Shown here: positions 53,513 to 61,304 of the stretch, in pieces
Layout: each line of letters starts with the position of its first letter
Numbering within the stretch: the first letter of the stretch is position 1
Origin: JADJPO01 sp963828555
Lineage (GTDB): Bacteria > Actinomycetota > Actinomycetes > Actinomycetales > Kineosporiaceae
Assembly: GCA_963828555.1 (NCBI GenBank)
Contig: CAWHEL010000001.1
Location: 124,001-188,000 of the forward strand
Reading direction: 5' to 3'
DNA: 64,000 nucleotides
The notes under the pieces: model-generated
What the model was told of the DNA's origin: nothing
What the model saw: only the letters and a program-made list of their open reading frames with translations
Databases searched by the model: none
Position numbers and translations under genes: made by a program

Positions 53513-54016
53513 TCAGATCGTGGAGGGCTCGCTGCCCTCGTCCGCGCTCACGGTGCGAACGCGAAGGGCCTGCGTCGCACCGAACAGGCGGATGCTGCGC
53601 TCGTCGGGGAAGTGGCGCACGACGGTGTCGAACGGGACGACCTCAGGCCTGTCGACCGGGTATGCCGTCCCTTCGTGGACGACGGTCGCCGACCCGCTGG
53701 CCAGCACATTCTTGAGCCAGTCCGACCGCGGCCCGTACATGAGCGCCACCGCGAACCCGTCCTCGGTCGGCACCACCCCCACCGGGGTCTCGTACGCACG
53801 CCCCGACGTCCGGCCGACGTGCCGGACCACGGAGGCGTAGGAACCCGGGGTGCCCGCCGTCCGCATCTGCCGTGGGTTCATCACGGCACGGTTGATCCGA
53901 CGCTGGGTCGAGACGACAACCGACCCCTTGTTGCGCATCCCCAGCAGCCAGGCGACGGCCAGCGCCACGACCCCGAGGACCACCACTCCGACCACCATCA
54001 CGACACGACTCATCAT
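53513..54016 (-). CDS. membrane-anchored deazaflavin-dependent oxidoreductase
   Basis: The 167-residue protein has an N-terminal membrane helix (VVMVVGVVVLGVVALAVAWL), then a Ddn-like barrel: SYASVVRHVGRTSGRAYETP, FAVALMYGPRSDWLKNVLAS and GSATVVHEGTAYPVDRPEVV. The N-terminal helix is unusual next to the other three family members here and should place it at the membrane. GGGAGGAGG precedes ATG 54016; GTG and ATG further up are less likely. Confidence 0.88.
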   Translation of the reverse strand: MMSRVVMVVGVVVLGVVALAVAWLLGMRNKGSVVVSTQRRINRAVMNPRQMRTAGTPGSYASVVRHVGRTSGRAYETPVGVVPTEDGFAVALMYGPRSDWLKNVLASGSATVVHEGTAYPVDRPEVVPFDTVVRHFPDERSIRLFGATQALRVRTVSADEGSEPSTI

Positions 54017-54290
54017 CCAACCTCCTCCCGGCCAGTCTCGACCTCGACCCCGGCCTCGTCCACGACGACTGACCACTGGCCGGCCGTCGGGGTCAAGTGG
54101 GGGTCAGGCGTCGCTGGGGCGGCACCAACCGCGGACCAGCCGGTGATCGAGGTGACCTCTCGGGTCAGGCCAAGGACGCGGCCGCCGGCCGCGCCGACGG
54201 ACCCATGCCCGACCCAGGGTCGTGCTCGCTGCCGCTGCCTGATCCTCTACTCGCCTACGGTATCTCCGGCGGCTTGACACGCTCCGCTCA

Positions 54291-54506
54291 TCACCGAGGC
54301 CCGGGCTTCGACGGGGAACGGCGGCCTGCGGACCGTCTTTTCATGCTCCACCGAGCGAGGAACCCGGGGGGCTTGGGCACCTCGAACCGGTGTCCCTCCA
54401 GGCACAGGTAGCGGTGGTGCCCACCTTGTTTCCCGACGTGTTCCACATCGGCGCAGCCACACTCCGGGCATTCGACTGGGCGCCCTGCCAACTCGATCGG
54501 ATACAT
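54291..54506 (-). CDS. small zinc-ribbon protein
   Basis: The strongest ribosome binding site (GGAGGAGGGG) selects ATG 54506. The 71-residue product reads MYPIELAGRPVECPECGCAD, then HHRYLCLEGHRFEVPKPPG, so a CxxC...C...H zinc ribbon is likely, followed by a basic tail. Upstream ATGs at 54545 and 54563 would add an acidic leader. Such small ribbons may bind RNA or protein; no function is proposed. Confidence 0.6.
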   Translation of the reverse strand: MYPIELAGRPVECPECGCADVEHVGKQGGHHRYLCLEGHRFEVPKPPGFLARWSMKRRSAGRRSPSKPGPR

Positions 54507-54661
54507 ATGCCCCTCCTCCGTTCGATCCAGCTCCTCGTCCACCATGGGTATCCGTCCTTCCATGCTGTCGGAGCTCGGACGCTGCGAAAGAGGCAGAAGT
54601 CCCCGAGTAGGGCGCGAACGCTGGCCCTGAGCCTGCAGGCGATGATCGCGGGGGACGTCGC

Positions 54662-55101
54662 GTGAGCACCGCCACGCCCGTGAAGGCAGCGGGCGCAGCG
54701 ACGCACGACCAGATGCGAGCCATCGACGGCTTCGTGCCTCGCCGCCCCATCGCCACGGACCGAGTTCCTGGACCTCATCGACGATGAGGGCAACAAGGTC
54801 GAGGACAACACTCACTTCTTCTACGGCGACGAGAACCTGTTCAAGCAGGGTCTCGAGACCGCGATGCGCAGGGCCTACTCGTAGGTGTTCAGCGAGATGG
54901 GCGACCGAGACTCCCGCCGAAGACAACGACGGCGAAGGTGGCGGAGACGGCGATGGTGACGACGACAAGAGCAAGGTGAAGGCCAAGAACGGCCAGGACG
55001 TGGGCCTGACTGTCCGGATCGAGGTCAACCTCCCGCCCGGTGGTGACGCCGACACCTACGACGCCATTTTCGCGAGCATCAAGAAGCACCTGATGTCGTG
55101 A
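54662..55101 (+). pseudogene. remnant of a DUF5343-like protein
   Basis: Parts are spread over frames. After a start near GTG 54662 (ATHDQMRAIDGFVPRRPIA) another frame gives TEFLDLIDDEGNKVEDNTHF, YGDENLFKQGLETAMRRAYS and then a stop at 54882-54884; the last part, VKAKNGQDVGLTVRIEVNLP and GDADTYDAIFASIKKHL, ends at 55101. The last block looks like the C-terminus of DUF5343 proteins. DUF5343 genes are often beside TIGR02391 genes, as here. The name is tentative. Confidence 0.55.
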
Positions 55102-55508
55102 GTGGTCTGCTGGACCGTTTCGAGCGCATCGCGCGTTCTGTCGGCGCTGAGCAGATGGCCGAGCCAACTGCCACGCCAGCGCCATCTGGGACGACCGAGC
55201 GCGATGAGCCGCACCCGTTCGAGGGCCGGAACATCCACCGCGACCTCCCCGCCAAGGTGCGGAAGCTCGCGCTCATGATGGACGCCTTCAACGAGGACAG
55301 CGCCAAGATCAAGCTCAACGCGCTAATCACCGAGTCCGAGGTGGATGAGCAGAAGGGCTTCAAGTTCATCATTGCCGGCGCGACGACCGGCATCCGGAAC
55401 CCTCGTGGGCACGAGGTCGACATCGGCGACACGCCAGACGAGGCGCTGGACTACATGGGGCTCGCGTCGCTTCTCCTGCGTCGGCTCGACGCCATTGGGC
55501 TTCGCTGA
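55098..55508 (+). CDS. TIGR02391-family protein lacking its central segment
   Basis: The GTG start overlaps the preceding stop (GTGA). The 136-residue frame reads HPFEGRNIHRDLPAKVRKL, then jumps to FNEDSAKIKLNALITESEVD, EQKGFKFIIAGATTGIRNPR and GDTPDEALDYMGLASLLLRR. In the TIGR02391 (Ymh) family a stretch of about 40 residues normally lies between the first two blocks, so an in-frame deletion is likely. Family members are linked to phage-defence or plasmid loci. An IS982 element starts 42 bp after the stop. Confidence 0.65.
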   Translation: MSGLLDRFERIARSVGAEQMAEPTATPAPSGTTERDEPHPFEGRNIHRDLPAKVRKLALMMDAFNEDSAKIKLNALITESEVDEQKGFKFIIAGATTGIRNPRGHEVDIGDTPDEALDYMGLASLLLRRLDAIGLR

Positions 55509-55549
55509 CCGCACTTCGCAGCCCCATGACTCTCGGTTCGAGCCGCCAC

Positions 55550-56539
55550 CTAGACGAGTGATTCCGATCTCCGGCGGCGTGGCGCCTTGATCGACGTGGG
55601 GGGGAGGGTGCCCTGTGGTCGGTTATGACGCCTGACCTGGACACCCTCCTGACCGCACTGTATGTGAAGATCGACGACGAGTTGAAGGGCATCCCGAGGA
55701 TGGGCTGCCCACCCCGGTTCAGCGATGCTGAGTTGGTCACGGTCGCCGTCGCTCAGGTACTGCTGGGCCACGACTCCGAGCGAGGCTGGATCCGCGCAGC
55801 CCGCAAGCAGATCGGCCACCTGTTCCCCTACCTGCCCGACCAGTCGGGGTACAACAAGCGGCTCCGGGCGGCGTTGCCGCTGGTCCAGCGCGTGATCCGG
55901 CTGCTGGCGTTCGACACCGACTACTGGTTCGACGACCACTGGCTGCTGGATTCCACCCCGGTCCCGTGCGGAGCCTCACGCCCCACCACCCAGCGCAGTG
56001 ACCTGGCCGGCTGGGCCGGCTACGGGTACTGCGCCAGCCACTCCCGGTTCTTCTGGGGGCTGCGGCTGTACCTGATCTGTACCCCGGCCGGGATGCCGAT
56101 CCTGTGGGCCCTGGCCACCCCGAAGATCGGTGAACGCGAGGTGGTGGACGCGATGCTGCACCGCGACGCCGACCTGATCGCCTCCCGCCAGGGCCTCGTC
56201 CTGATCACCGACAAGGGGTTCTCCGGACGAGACCTCGAACGCCTGCTCACCGAGCGGGGCATCGACCTGCTCCGACCCGCCCGCAGGAAGGAGAAGCAAC
56301 GCTGGGGCGCGGCGATCCTGAAGAAGATCCGCCAGCTCATCGAGTCCGTCAACGACACCCTCAAAGGGCAGCTTGACCTGGAACAACACGGTGGGCGCAC
56401 CTTCGAAGGCGTCGCCGTGCGGGTCGCCCAACGCATCCTGGCCATGTCCGCCGCGATCTGGCACAACTTCCACACCGGCCGGTCCGTCAGCCGCTCACTG
56501 ATCGCCTACGACCACTGAAGATCGGAATCACTCGTCTAG
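55550..56539 (+). mobile_element. complete IS982-family insertion sequence
   Basis: The 990-bp element is bounded by perfect 20-bp inverted repeats, CTAGACGAGTGATTCCGATC (55550-55569) and its complement at 56520-56539, and carries one intact transposase gene filling it. No target-site duplication is apparent in the flanking bases, so a deletion at one side or an older event is possible. Confidence 0.9.
55625..56518 (+). CDS. IS982 family transposase
   Basis: The 297-residue DDE transposase has MTPDLDTLLTALYVKIDDEL, CPPRFSDAELVTVAVAQVLL, WLLDSTPVPCGASRP (first Asp), VLITDKGFSGRDLERLL (second Asp) and IRQLIESVNDTLKGQLDLEQ (Glu), the IS982 order. It is intact and so potentially active. Confidence 0.92.
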   Translation: MTPDLDTLLTALYVKIDDELKGIPRMGCPPRFSDAELVTVAVAQVLLGHDSERGWIRAARKQIGHLFPYLPDQSGYNKRLRAALPLVQRVIRLLAFDTDYWFDDHWLLDSTPVPCGASRPTTQRSDLAGWAGYGYCASHSRFFWGLRLYLICTPAGMPILWALATPKIGEREVVDAMLHRDADLIASRQGLVLITDKGFSGRDLERLLTERGIDLLRPARRKEKQRWGAAILKKIRQLIESVNDTLKGQLDLEQHGGRTFEGVAVRVAQRILAMSAAIWHNFHTGRSVSRSLIAYDH

Positions 56540-56711
56540 ACCAGTAGGGTGGCGCCGCACCTTGCAGAACCGTCGACCGGCTGCGTCTTACCGCCGCGAT
56601 TGACGCCGGCTGCAGCGACACCGATCCAGTGGGCATGGCCACGCTGAACGTCCGCTCGTCCCGCCGTCCGCGCGGAACGCGCGACCATGCCGCAGGTGGT
56701 GTGTGGCCAGA
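56540..56711. other. 172-bp gap between IS982 and the RelE module
   Basis: No gene or repeat is seen apart from the right IS end. The sequence GGTGGCGCCGCACCTTGCAG beside the IS resembles GGCGTGGCGCCTTGATCGACG inside the left IS end only in composition. Confidence 0.3.
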
Positions 56712-56999
56712 TCATCGAGTTCGGTAGGCGTCGCGACGGTGGGTGACCAGGACAACGGTGACTATGCAGGCCTCGTCGTCGATGCGGTACAGGACCCGGT
56801 AGGTGCCGCGCCGAGCGCTGTACCTGTCCTCCAGTGGTGGGCTGAGCTGTCGGCCGACCCGGTAGGGGTTGTCCAGGAGCGGACCTGTGATGAACTCCAG
56901 GGCGGCAGCTGCGACGGCCTCAGGGAGTTCCTCGGCGAGCTGGCGCCGGACGGTCGGCGTGGTCCTGAGCTTGTAGGGGCTGGGTGCCTCAGACGTCAT
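56712..56999 (-). CDS. RelE/ParE family toxin
   Basis: The 95-residue protein matches RelE: YKLRTTPTVRRQLAEELPEA, AALEFITGPLLDNPYRVGRQ, LEDRYSARRGTYRVLYRIDD and VTVVLVTHRRDAYR. The Arg residues and final YR of active RelE are kept; it should cut mRNA on the ribosome. Start and upstream stop overlap as ATGA, with the antitoxin translated first. Confidence 0.92.
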   Translation of the reverse strand: MTSEAPSPYKLRTTPTVRRQLAEELPEAVAAAALEFITGPLLDNPYRVGRQLSPPLEDRYSARRGTYRVLYRIDDEACIVTVVLVTHRRDAYRTR

Positions 57000-57283
57000 G
57001 AGGCCGAACGGCGCCTGGCAGCAACGGCTGCGACCAGCTCGTCGGCGCTCACGGTCTCACCACGGGCGAGTTCGGCCTCGGACTGGACCAGAGCCTGGAC
57101 AGCCTTGCTGTCGGAGAGCACCGCGATGGTCTCCTCCAACGACTCAAGGTCCTCCACCGAGACCAGCACCGCGGACGGGCGACCGTGCACCGTGACCGTC
57201 ACGCGCTCATGCTGGCCGTTCACCCGGGCGACCAACTCGGACAGGTGCGCCTTGACCTCGGCCAGCGACAGTGGCGTACTCAT
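56996..57283 (-). CDS. Phd/YefM family antitoxin
   Basis: The 95-residue product starts STPLSLAEVKAHLSELVARV, then HERVTVTVHGRPSAVLVSVE, DLESLEETIAVLSDS, the Phd fold with its toxin-binding tail. ATG 57283 or ATG 57289 may be used. The promoter side carries the palindrome TGGTCATA-AG-TATGACCA, whose first base is the last base of this start region, so repressor binding and translation start overlap. Confidence 0.88.
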   Translation of the reverse strand: MSTPLSLAEVKAHLSELVARVNGQHERVTVTVHGRPSAVLVSVEDLESLEETIAVLSDSKAVQALVQSEAELARGETVSADELVAAVAARRRSAS

Positions 57284-57300
57284 GGTCATAAGTATGACCA
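57283..57300. promoter_or_regulatory. probable operator of the RelE/Phd module
   Basis: TGGTCATAAGTATGACCA has perfect 8-bp arms with a 2-bp spacer. It overlaps the antitoxin start codon, the usual place for autorepression by a Phd/YefM-RelE complex. Confidence 0.65.
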
Positions 57301-57354
57301 GAACCTCCCGCACCTGTCCAGACGACCCAGGGACCTGTAGGGATCCGGTGAACA

Positions 57355-57414
57355 TGTCGGTTTGGGTCACTTACTTGTCGGTGAGTTGTCGGTTGTGCAG
57401 GTACTTGTCGGTTC
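57355..57414 (+). repeat. four TGTCGGT repeats upstream of the TnsA-like gene
   Basis: TGTCGGT occurs at 57355, 57376, 57387 and 57406 in the same direction; two copies are preceded by ACT. Clustered short direct repeats of this sort are the pattern of transposase-binding sites at ends of Tn7-like elements. A transposon end starting TGTCGG would suit the first copy. Confidence 0.55.
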
Positions 57415-57503
57415 CTCGGCGCGCCTTGTCCCGGTTTGATCGTTATGCCCGTATGTTCCGGCGATCCGCTGTTGGGGCGGTGGGGACCGGAAGGAGCCGG
57501 GGC

Positions 57504-57911
57504 ATGGCGTCGGGCTGCGAGGTGGCATTCAGGGATGGTTCGGGCGTGGTCAGCACTGGGGATCTGGCCACGGTGGGAGCGGAGGCGCTGGCGGCTGGCC
57601 TGCCGTGGCGGGTGTTCCGGTGGCGGCATGGGCAGGCGCACTACTCGGGCTGGTACTGGTCAGCGACCACGGGCGGGCATGTGGTGTATGAGAGCCGGCT
57701 GGAGTTGGCTCGCCTGCTGCTGGCCGACTTCGACCCGGGCGTGGTTGCCATTGCGGCGCAACCGTTCTGCGTGACCGCGCAGGTGGCCGGGCGGAGCCGC
57801 CGGCATGTCCCGGACTTCCTGCTGGTGCACGCCGACGGTGCGGGGACGGTGGTCAACGTCAAGCCGGCCGAGCAGTTGAGGCGGTCGAAGCTGGCCGCGG
57901 CGAGCGGTTAG
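57504..57911 (+). CDS. TnsA-like endonuclease, C-terminally short
   Basis: The 135-residue product reads MASGCEVAFRDGSGVVSTGD, then HVVYESRLELARLLLADFDP, VAIAAQPFCVTAQVAGRSRR, HVPDFLLVHADGAGTVVNVK, PAEQLRRSKL. The E..D...NVKPAE pattern is the catalytic core of TnsA-type 'heteromeric transposase endonuclease subunits'. The family is usually over 200 residues; this copy ends soon after the core. GGAAGGAG precedes ATG 57504. No TnsB or TnsC follows; the bactofilin gene converges with a 4-bp overlap. Confidence 0.75.
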   Translation: MASGCEVAFRDGSGVVSTGDLATVGAEALAAGLPWRVFRWRHGQAHYSGWYWSATTGGHVVYESRLELARLLLADFDPGVVAIAAQPFCVTAQVAGRSRRHVPDFLLVHADGAGTVVNVKPAEQLRRSKLAAASG

Positions 57912-59053
57912 CTTGCCGCAGGTTCCACGGCCACCTGCCCAGGGCGGCGTCGTTGCCGTGACCATGCGAGGCGGATCGCCGCACCAAGACCGAGGAGCAG
58001 GACCAGCAGGCCGAGCCAGCCGCCGACCACGGGCAGCGAGGTGAGGATCACGACGACGAGGAGGCCGAGCACCAGGCCCAACCAGCGTCGACTGCGCGGT
58101 TCGTCGCCGAGTGCGAGGGCGCCCAGGGCCAGGCCGACCGCTGCCGGGGCGAGGAACGTCGCGATGGCGAAGAAGACGAAACCGGCGATGACCAGGAGGG
58201 TCAGCGCGCCGAACAGCGCGAGTGCAACGAGATCACCCAGGCCCAGCAACCCGAAGACTACTGCAAGCAAGATCGCCACGATCAGCACGGCGACGACGAG
58301 GACGACCAGGCCGATGATCCCGAGGACGCCGAATCCCAGGCTGGGCAGCGGGCGGCGATGGACGCTGTCGGCGGTTCCTCGCAGGAGGCGGGGGAGCAGC
58401 CACAAGGCCAGCGCCGCGACCACGAGGATGCCGATCCATCCCTGCAGTCCCTCGACCAGCCGAGACCCGACAGTAGGCTCTGCCTTCGTGCCCTGTTCGG
58501 CGATGGTGACGTTCTCGCTGCCACCGACCGTGCCGTGCTTGGTGTAGTTCGGGGTGGTACCCAGCACGCTGCCGGTGACCTGGCCGTCGAGCGTCATCTG
58601 CCCGGCTCCGAACACCAGGTCCTGCCCGACCCGCGCGGACGAGGTCACTGTCACCTGCCCGGCCCCGAGCACGAGATCCTGGCCGATCGGTCCGCTCACC
58701 ATGACCCGGCCGCCGAACAGCCGGGCGTCACCGTCGACCCTGCCGGAGACCTCGATTGTCCCGCCGGCGGCCAGGAGATCATTCTTGACCTCACCCGACA
58801 CCTGCACCTGGCCGCCGGTCGCCACCAGGTCCCCGGTGACCGTTCCCTCGACCCGGACGGTCCCGCCTGAGGCATACAGGTTGCCTTGCACGGTCTGCCC
58901 GGCGGGGATCACCACGTCTTGGCCGCTGCGGACCTTTCCGCCAAGGCTGTCGTCCTGCGCGAACGCGACCGACGTGCCGAGCAGCACGAACGCCGCGGCA
59001 ACAAGTATCACAACGAAGGAAGTACGCGGAGACTGATGCGGGATCGTCGGCAT
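57908..59053 (-). CDS. bactofilin-like polymer-forming membrane protein
   Basis: The 381-residue protein has a signal-like helix (SFVVILVAAAFVLLGTSVAF), a repetitive beta-helix of bactofilin type (residues ~45-150: GNLYASGGTVRVEGTVTGDL, VATGGQVQVSGEVKNDLLAA, GGTIEVSGRVDGDARLFGG), and four C-terminal membrane helices (LVVAALALWLLPRLLR, LGIIGLVVLVVAVLIVAIL). This arrangement is common and poorly understood. AGGGAG precedes ATG 59053. Its 3' end meets the TnsA-like gene. Confidence 0.85.
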   Translation of the reverse strand: MPTIPHQSPRTSFVVILVAAAFVLLGTSVAFAQDDSLGGKVRSGQDVVIPAGQTVQGNLYASGGTVRVEGTVTGDLVATGGQVQVSGEVKNDLLAAGGTIEVSGRVDGDARLFGGRVMVSGPIGQDLVLGAGQVTVTSSARVGQDLVFGAGQMTLDGQVTGSVLGTTPNYTKHGTVGGSENVTIAEQGTKAEPTVGSRLVEGLQGWIGILVVAALALWLLPRLLRGTADSVHRRPLPSLGFGVLGIIGLVVLVVAVLIVAILLAVVFGLLGLGDLVALALFGALTLLVIAGFVFFAIATFLAPAAVGLALGALALGDEPRSRRWLGLVLGLLVVVILTSLPVVGGWLGLLVLLLGLGAAIRLAWSRQRRRPGQVAVEPAAS

Positions 59054-59112
59054 GATCTGGCTCCCTGGGGGTGACCCGCCACGTCCCTGCGCGCGGGTGA
59101 CAGTGCGAAGGA

Positions 59113-59592
59113 TCAGGCGCGTGAATGCTCCGAATCCGACACCGGGCTGAGCTCGATGACCGGGATCCGCCGCTGGGTCCGTTGCTGATAGCGGGTGAAT
59201 GGGTGATAGGTGGCGACCGGCAGCGGCCAAACGCGCGCGGCCTCCTCCTCGGACAGCTCGCGTGCCAGGTAGCTGTCACACGCCGCGTGGCCACTCACGT
59301 TGACGTGTGGGTCGGCAACGAGATTGAGATACCAGTTCGGCGGGATGTCTCGGCCAGCAAACGAGGCGGCGATGTACAGCCGATCGCCGCGGCGGACGAA
59401 GAAGACCGGCGTCGAGCGGGGTTGCCCACTACTGCGTCCGCGCGTGGTGAGGATCAACGTCTCCGAGCCCACGATCCGTGCACCTGGGAAACGGCGAAGC
59501 AGCGCCAAGTGGAAACGCCCGCCGGCCCGGATCAGCCAGGGATGCAACCGCAAACTCAACAACCTGGCGATCGGCTTGGACAGGTCACGCAC
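59113..59592 (-). CDS. F420/deazaflavin-dependent nitroreductase family protein
   Basis: The 159-residue protein has HPWLIRAGGRFHLALLRRFP, ETLILTTRGRSSGQPRSTPV, RGDRLYIAASFAGRDIPPNW, YLNLVADPHVNVSG and the ending YQQRTQRRIPVIELSPV, the complete Ddn-like fold. GTG 59592 is preferred because GGGAGG then has normal spacing; GTG 59601 lies inside that site. Confidence 0.88.
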   Translation of the reverse strand: MRDLSKPIARLLSLRLHPWLIRAGGRFHLALLRRFPGARIVGSETLILTTRGRSSGQPRSTPVFFVRRGDRLYIAASFAGRDIPPNWYLNLVADPHVNVSGHAACDSYLARELSEEEAARVWPLPVATYHPFTRYQQRTQRRIPVIELSPVSDSEHSRA

Positions 59593-59720
59593 ACCGATCA
59601 CCTCCCAGCACGATCACCCCAGGCAGGTACCAGTGGCGCCGCCCCGAACGAGACTCACCACTAAGCCTGATCACCGGACTGCCGCTTGGCTCAGGACGTT
59701 GGGGCCGATCCCACGCACCC

Positions 59721-60191
59721 TCACAGGATCCGTCCACCCACGGCCGGCCAATACCCAAGACACAATCCTTGATCAACGATCCCCGCGGTCCCGGAGTACT
59801 GTCGTTGCACGCCAACGGTTTTCCGGCCCTTCTTCAGATCGCCGGTCTCGTCGATGACGAGCACCGGCCCCAGCCCCTGGGCGGCGTGCAGGTTCGCCAC
59901 GGCATACTCACGTAGGTCGTCCCGCACCCCCTCGTGGTCCCAGACCGCGTTCGCGAGGAGCCGCTGCATCCCGCGCGGCTGAGTTTCGCCGGCGTGCTCG
60001 GCGATCGTCCATCCGTTGGCTCGTGGCAGCCCGGCGAGTAGGCCCTGGACGAACGCGCCGGCCCGCGTGCGGGGTTCGGACCGGGCGAACCGCGGACCGA
60101 TCCGGGCCATGAACGCGTCCAGTTCGGCCTGCCACCCGCTGAGGTCTACGCTGGTGGCCGCAGCCATCGCCAGCAGATCACGTGTCTTCAC
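59721..60191 (-). pseudogene. N-terminal fragment of an IS701-type transposase
   Basis: ATG 60191 opens LSGWQAELDAFMARIGPRFA, then RAGAFVQGLLAGLPRANGWT, ETQPRGMQRLLANAVWDHEG and VLVIDETGDLKKGRKTVGVQ, RQYSGTAG, where similarity stops. The rest of the DDE domain (second and third acidic residues) is absent. CTTGATCA sequences lie at 59768-59775 and 60263-60270, near its two ends. Confidence 0.8.
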
Positions 60192-60374
60192 AAACCTTGA
60201 TCATTTGGTGGTGGCTGCACCCGTGTCACGCACCGACACACCCACGTCCCAGCAGTTCACAGCTTGATCAACAACCAAGTGTCGCTGTCGTACTAATAGT
60301 GCTTTGTTAGGTGCTTACGGGGGAACGGTTTGGTGGCAGGTGGGGCAGTAGCCGAGCCAGGTCGCCACTACTAA
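60192..60374. other. 180-bp gap beside the IS701-type fragment
   Basis: It contains CTTGATCA at 60196-60203 and 60263-60270 and otherwise nothing recognisable. It is somewhat richer in A/T than its surroundings, in keeping with IS-end or target DNA. Confidence 0.35.
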
Positions 60375-60459
60375 CCTGCCGCTTTCATCGCTGCTTGATC
60401 ACGATGGGTTGTGGTAGCAGAGGAAAGTGCCCCTGAGCTGGGACGATGAAAGCGGCAGG
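60375..60459. mobile_element. 85-bp inverted-repeat element (MITE-like)
   Basis: Perfect 16-bp inverted repeats, CCTGCCGCTTTCATCG (60375-60390) and its complement (60444-60459), enclose 53 bp. No coding capacity. It ends 13 bp before the YdeI-type gene, so the promoter of that gene may be inside it. No target duplication is seen. Confidence 0.6.
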
Positions 60460-60472
60460 CTAGGCTGCCGCC

Positions 60473-61072
60473 ATGTCGATGGTCCACACCGACGCGGTGT
60501 TCTTCGAGGACGACAAGGCGTTCGAGGCCTGGTTCGTCGATAACGCGTCGACCGCCGCCCACGTCTGGATTCGGATGGCCAAGAAGGGCACCGGCGTCAC
60601 GTCGGTCGACTGGACGACGGCCGTGGACGTGGCGCTCTGCTTCGGCTGGATCGACGGCATCGCCCGGCGGCTCGACGACGAGTGGTACGTGCAGCGGTTC
60701 ACCCCGCGGCGCGCGAAGAGCGTCTGGTCGAAGATCAACCGCGAGCGCATCGAGCGGCTCACCGCCGAGGGGCGGATGCGCCCCGCCGGCCTGGCAGAGG
60801 TGGAAAGGGCGAAGGCGGACGGCCGCTGGGACGCCGCCTACGACAGCCCGGCCACCGCAGTGGTGCCCGACGACCTCGCCGCCGCCCTGGCCGCGCGCGA
60901 CCTCACCGACGTCTACGCCGCGCTGGACGGCCGCAACCGATTCGCCTTCCTGAATCGCATCCAGACCGCGGTGCGCCCGGAGACCCGCACCCGCCGCATC
61001 GAGCAGCTCACCGACGCGCTCGCCCAGGGCAAGACCCCGTACCCGGCGCCGACGAAGAAGTCCGGTACCTAG
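60473..61072 (+). CDS. YdeI/OmpD-associated family protein
   Basis: The 199-residue protein has FFEDDKAFEAWFVDNASTAA, HVWIRMAKKGTGVTSVDWTT, ALCFGWIDGIARRLDDEWYV, QRFTPRRAKSVWSKINRERI and the C-terminal domain AYDSPATAVVPDDLAAALAA, matching the YdeI family of unknown biochemical role (linked to peptide resistance in enteric bacteria). The first ATG is 13 bp after an IS-like end. Confidence 0.92.
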   Translation: MSMVHTDAVFFEDDKAFEAWFVDNASTAAHVWIRMAKKGTGVTSVDWTTAVDVALCFGWIDGIARRLDDEWYVQRFTPRRAKSVWSKINRERIERLTAEGRMRPAGLAEVERAKADGRWDAAYDSPATAVVPDDLAAALAARDLTDVYAALDGRNRFAFLNRIQTAVRPETRTRRIEQLTDALAQGKTPYPAPTKKSGT

Positions 61073-61113
61073 GGACGTTTGGTCCCGGCCGGGTTGAGAG
61101 ATGAGCCAAGTTC

Positions 61114-61304
61114 TCAGGCGGCCATCCGGGCGTTGTTGATGTAGTCGTCGACGTCGTGGTCGAGGGTGCGCAGGGCTTGGCGGACCGGGAGTGGGGCGGG
61201 TGGTCGGTCGGCGGCCAGCAGCGGTCGTAGGAGCCGGTCGTGGACTTTGGTGTAGAACACCGCGACCCTCACGCCGTCCGGGGTCAACACGTAGGTGTTG
61301 GAGT
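61114..61304 (-). pseudogene. C-terminal fragment of an unidentified protein
   Basis: The minus frame to TGA 61114 reads HSNTYVLTPDGVRVAVFYTK, VHDRLLRPLLAADRPPAP, QALRTLDHDVDDYINNARMA. I recognise it as the tail of a protein type seen widely near actinobacterial mobile DNA, perhaps of transposase origin, but cannot name it with certainty. It joins abruptly to the HAD remnant at ~61304. Confidence 0.5.
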
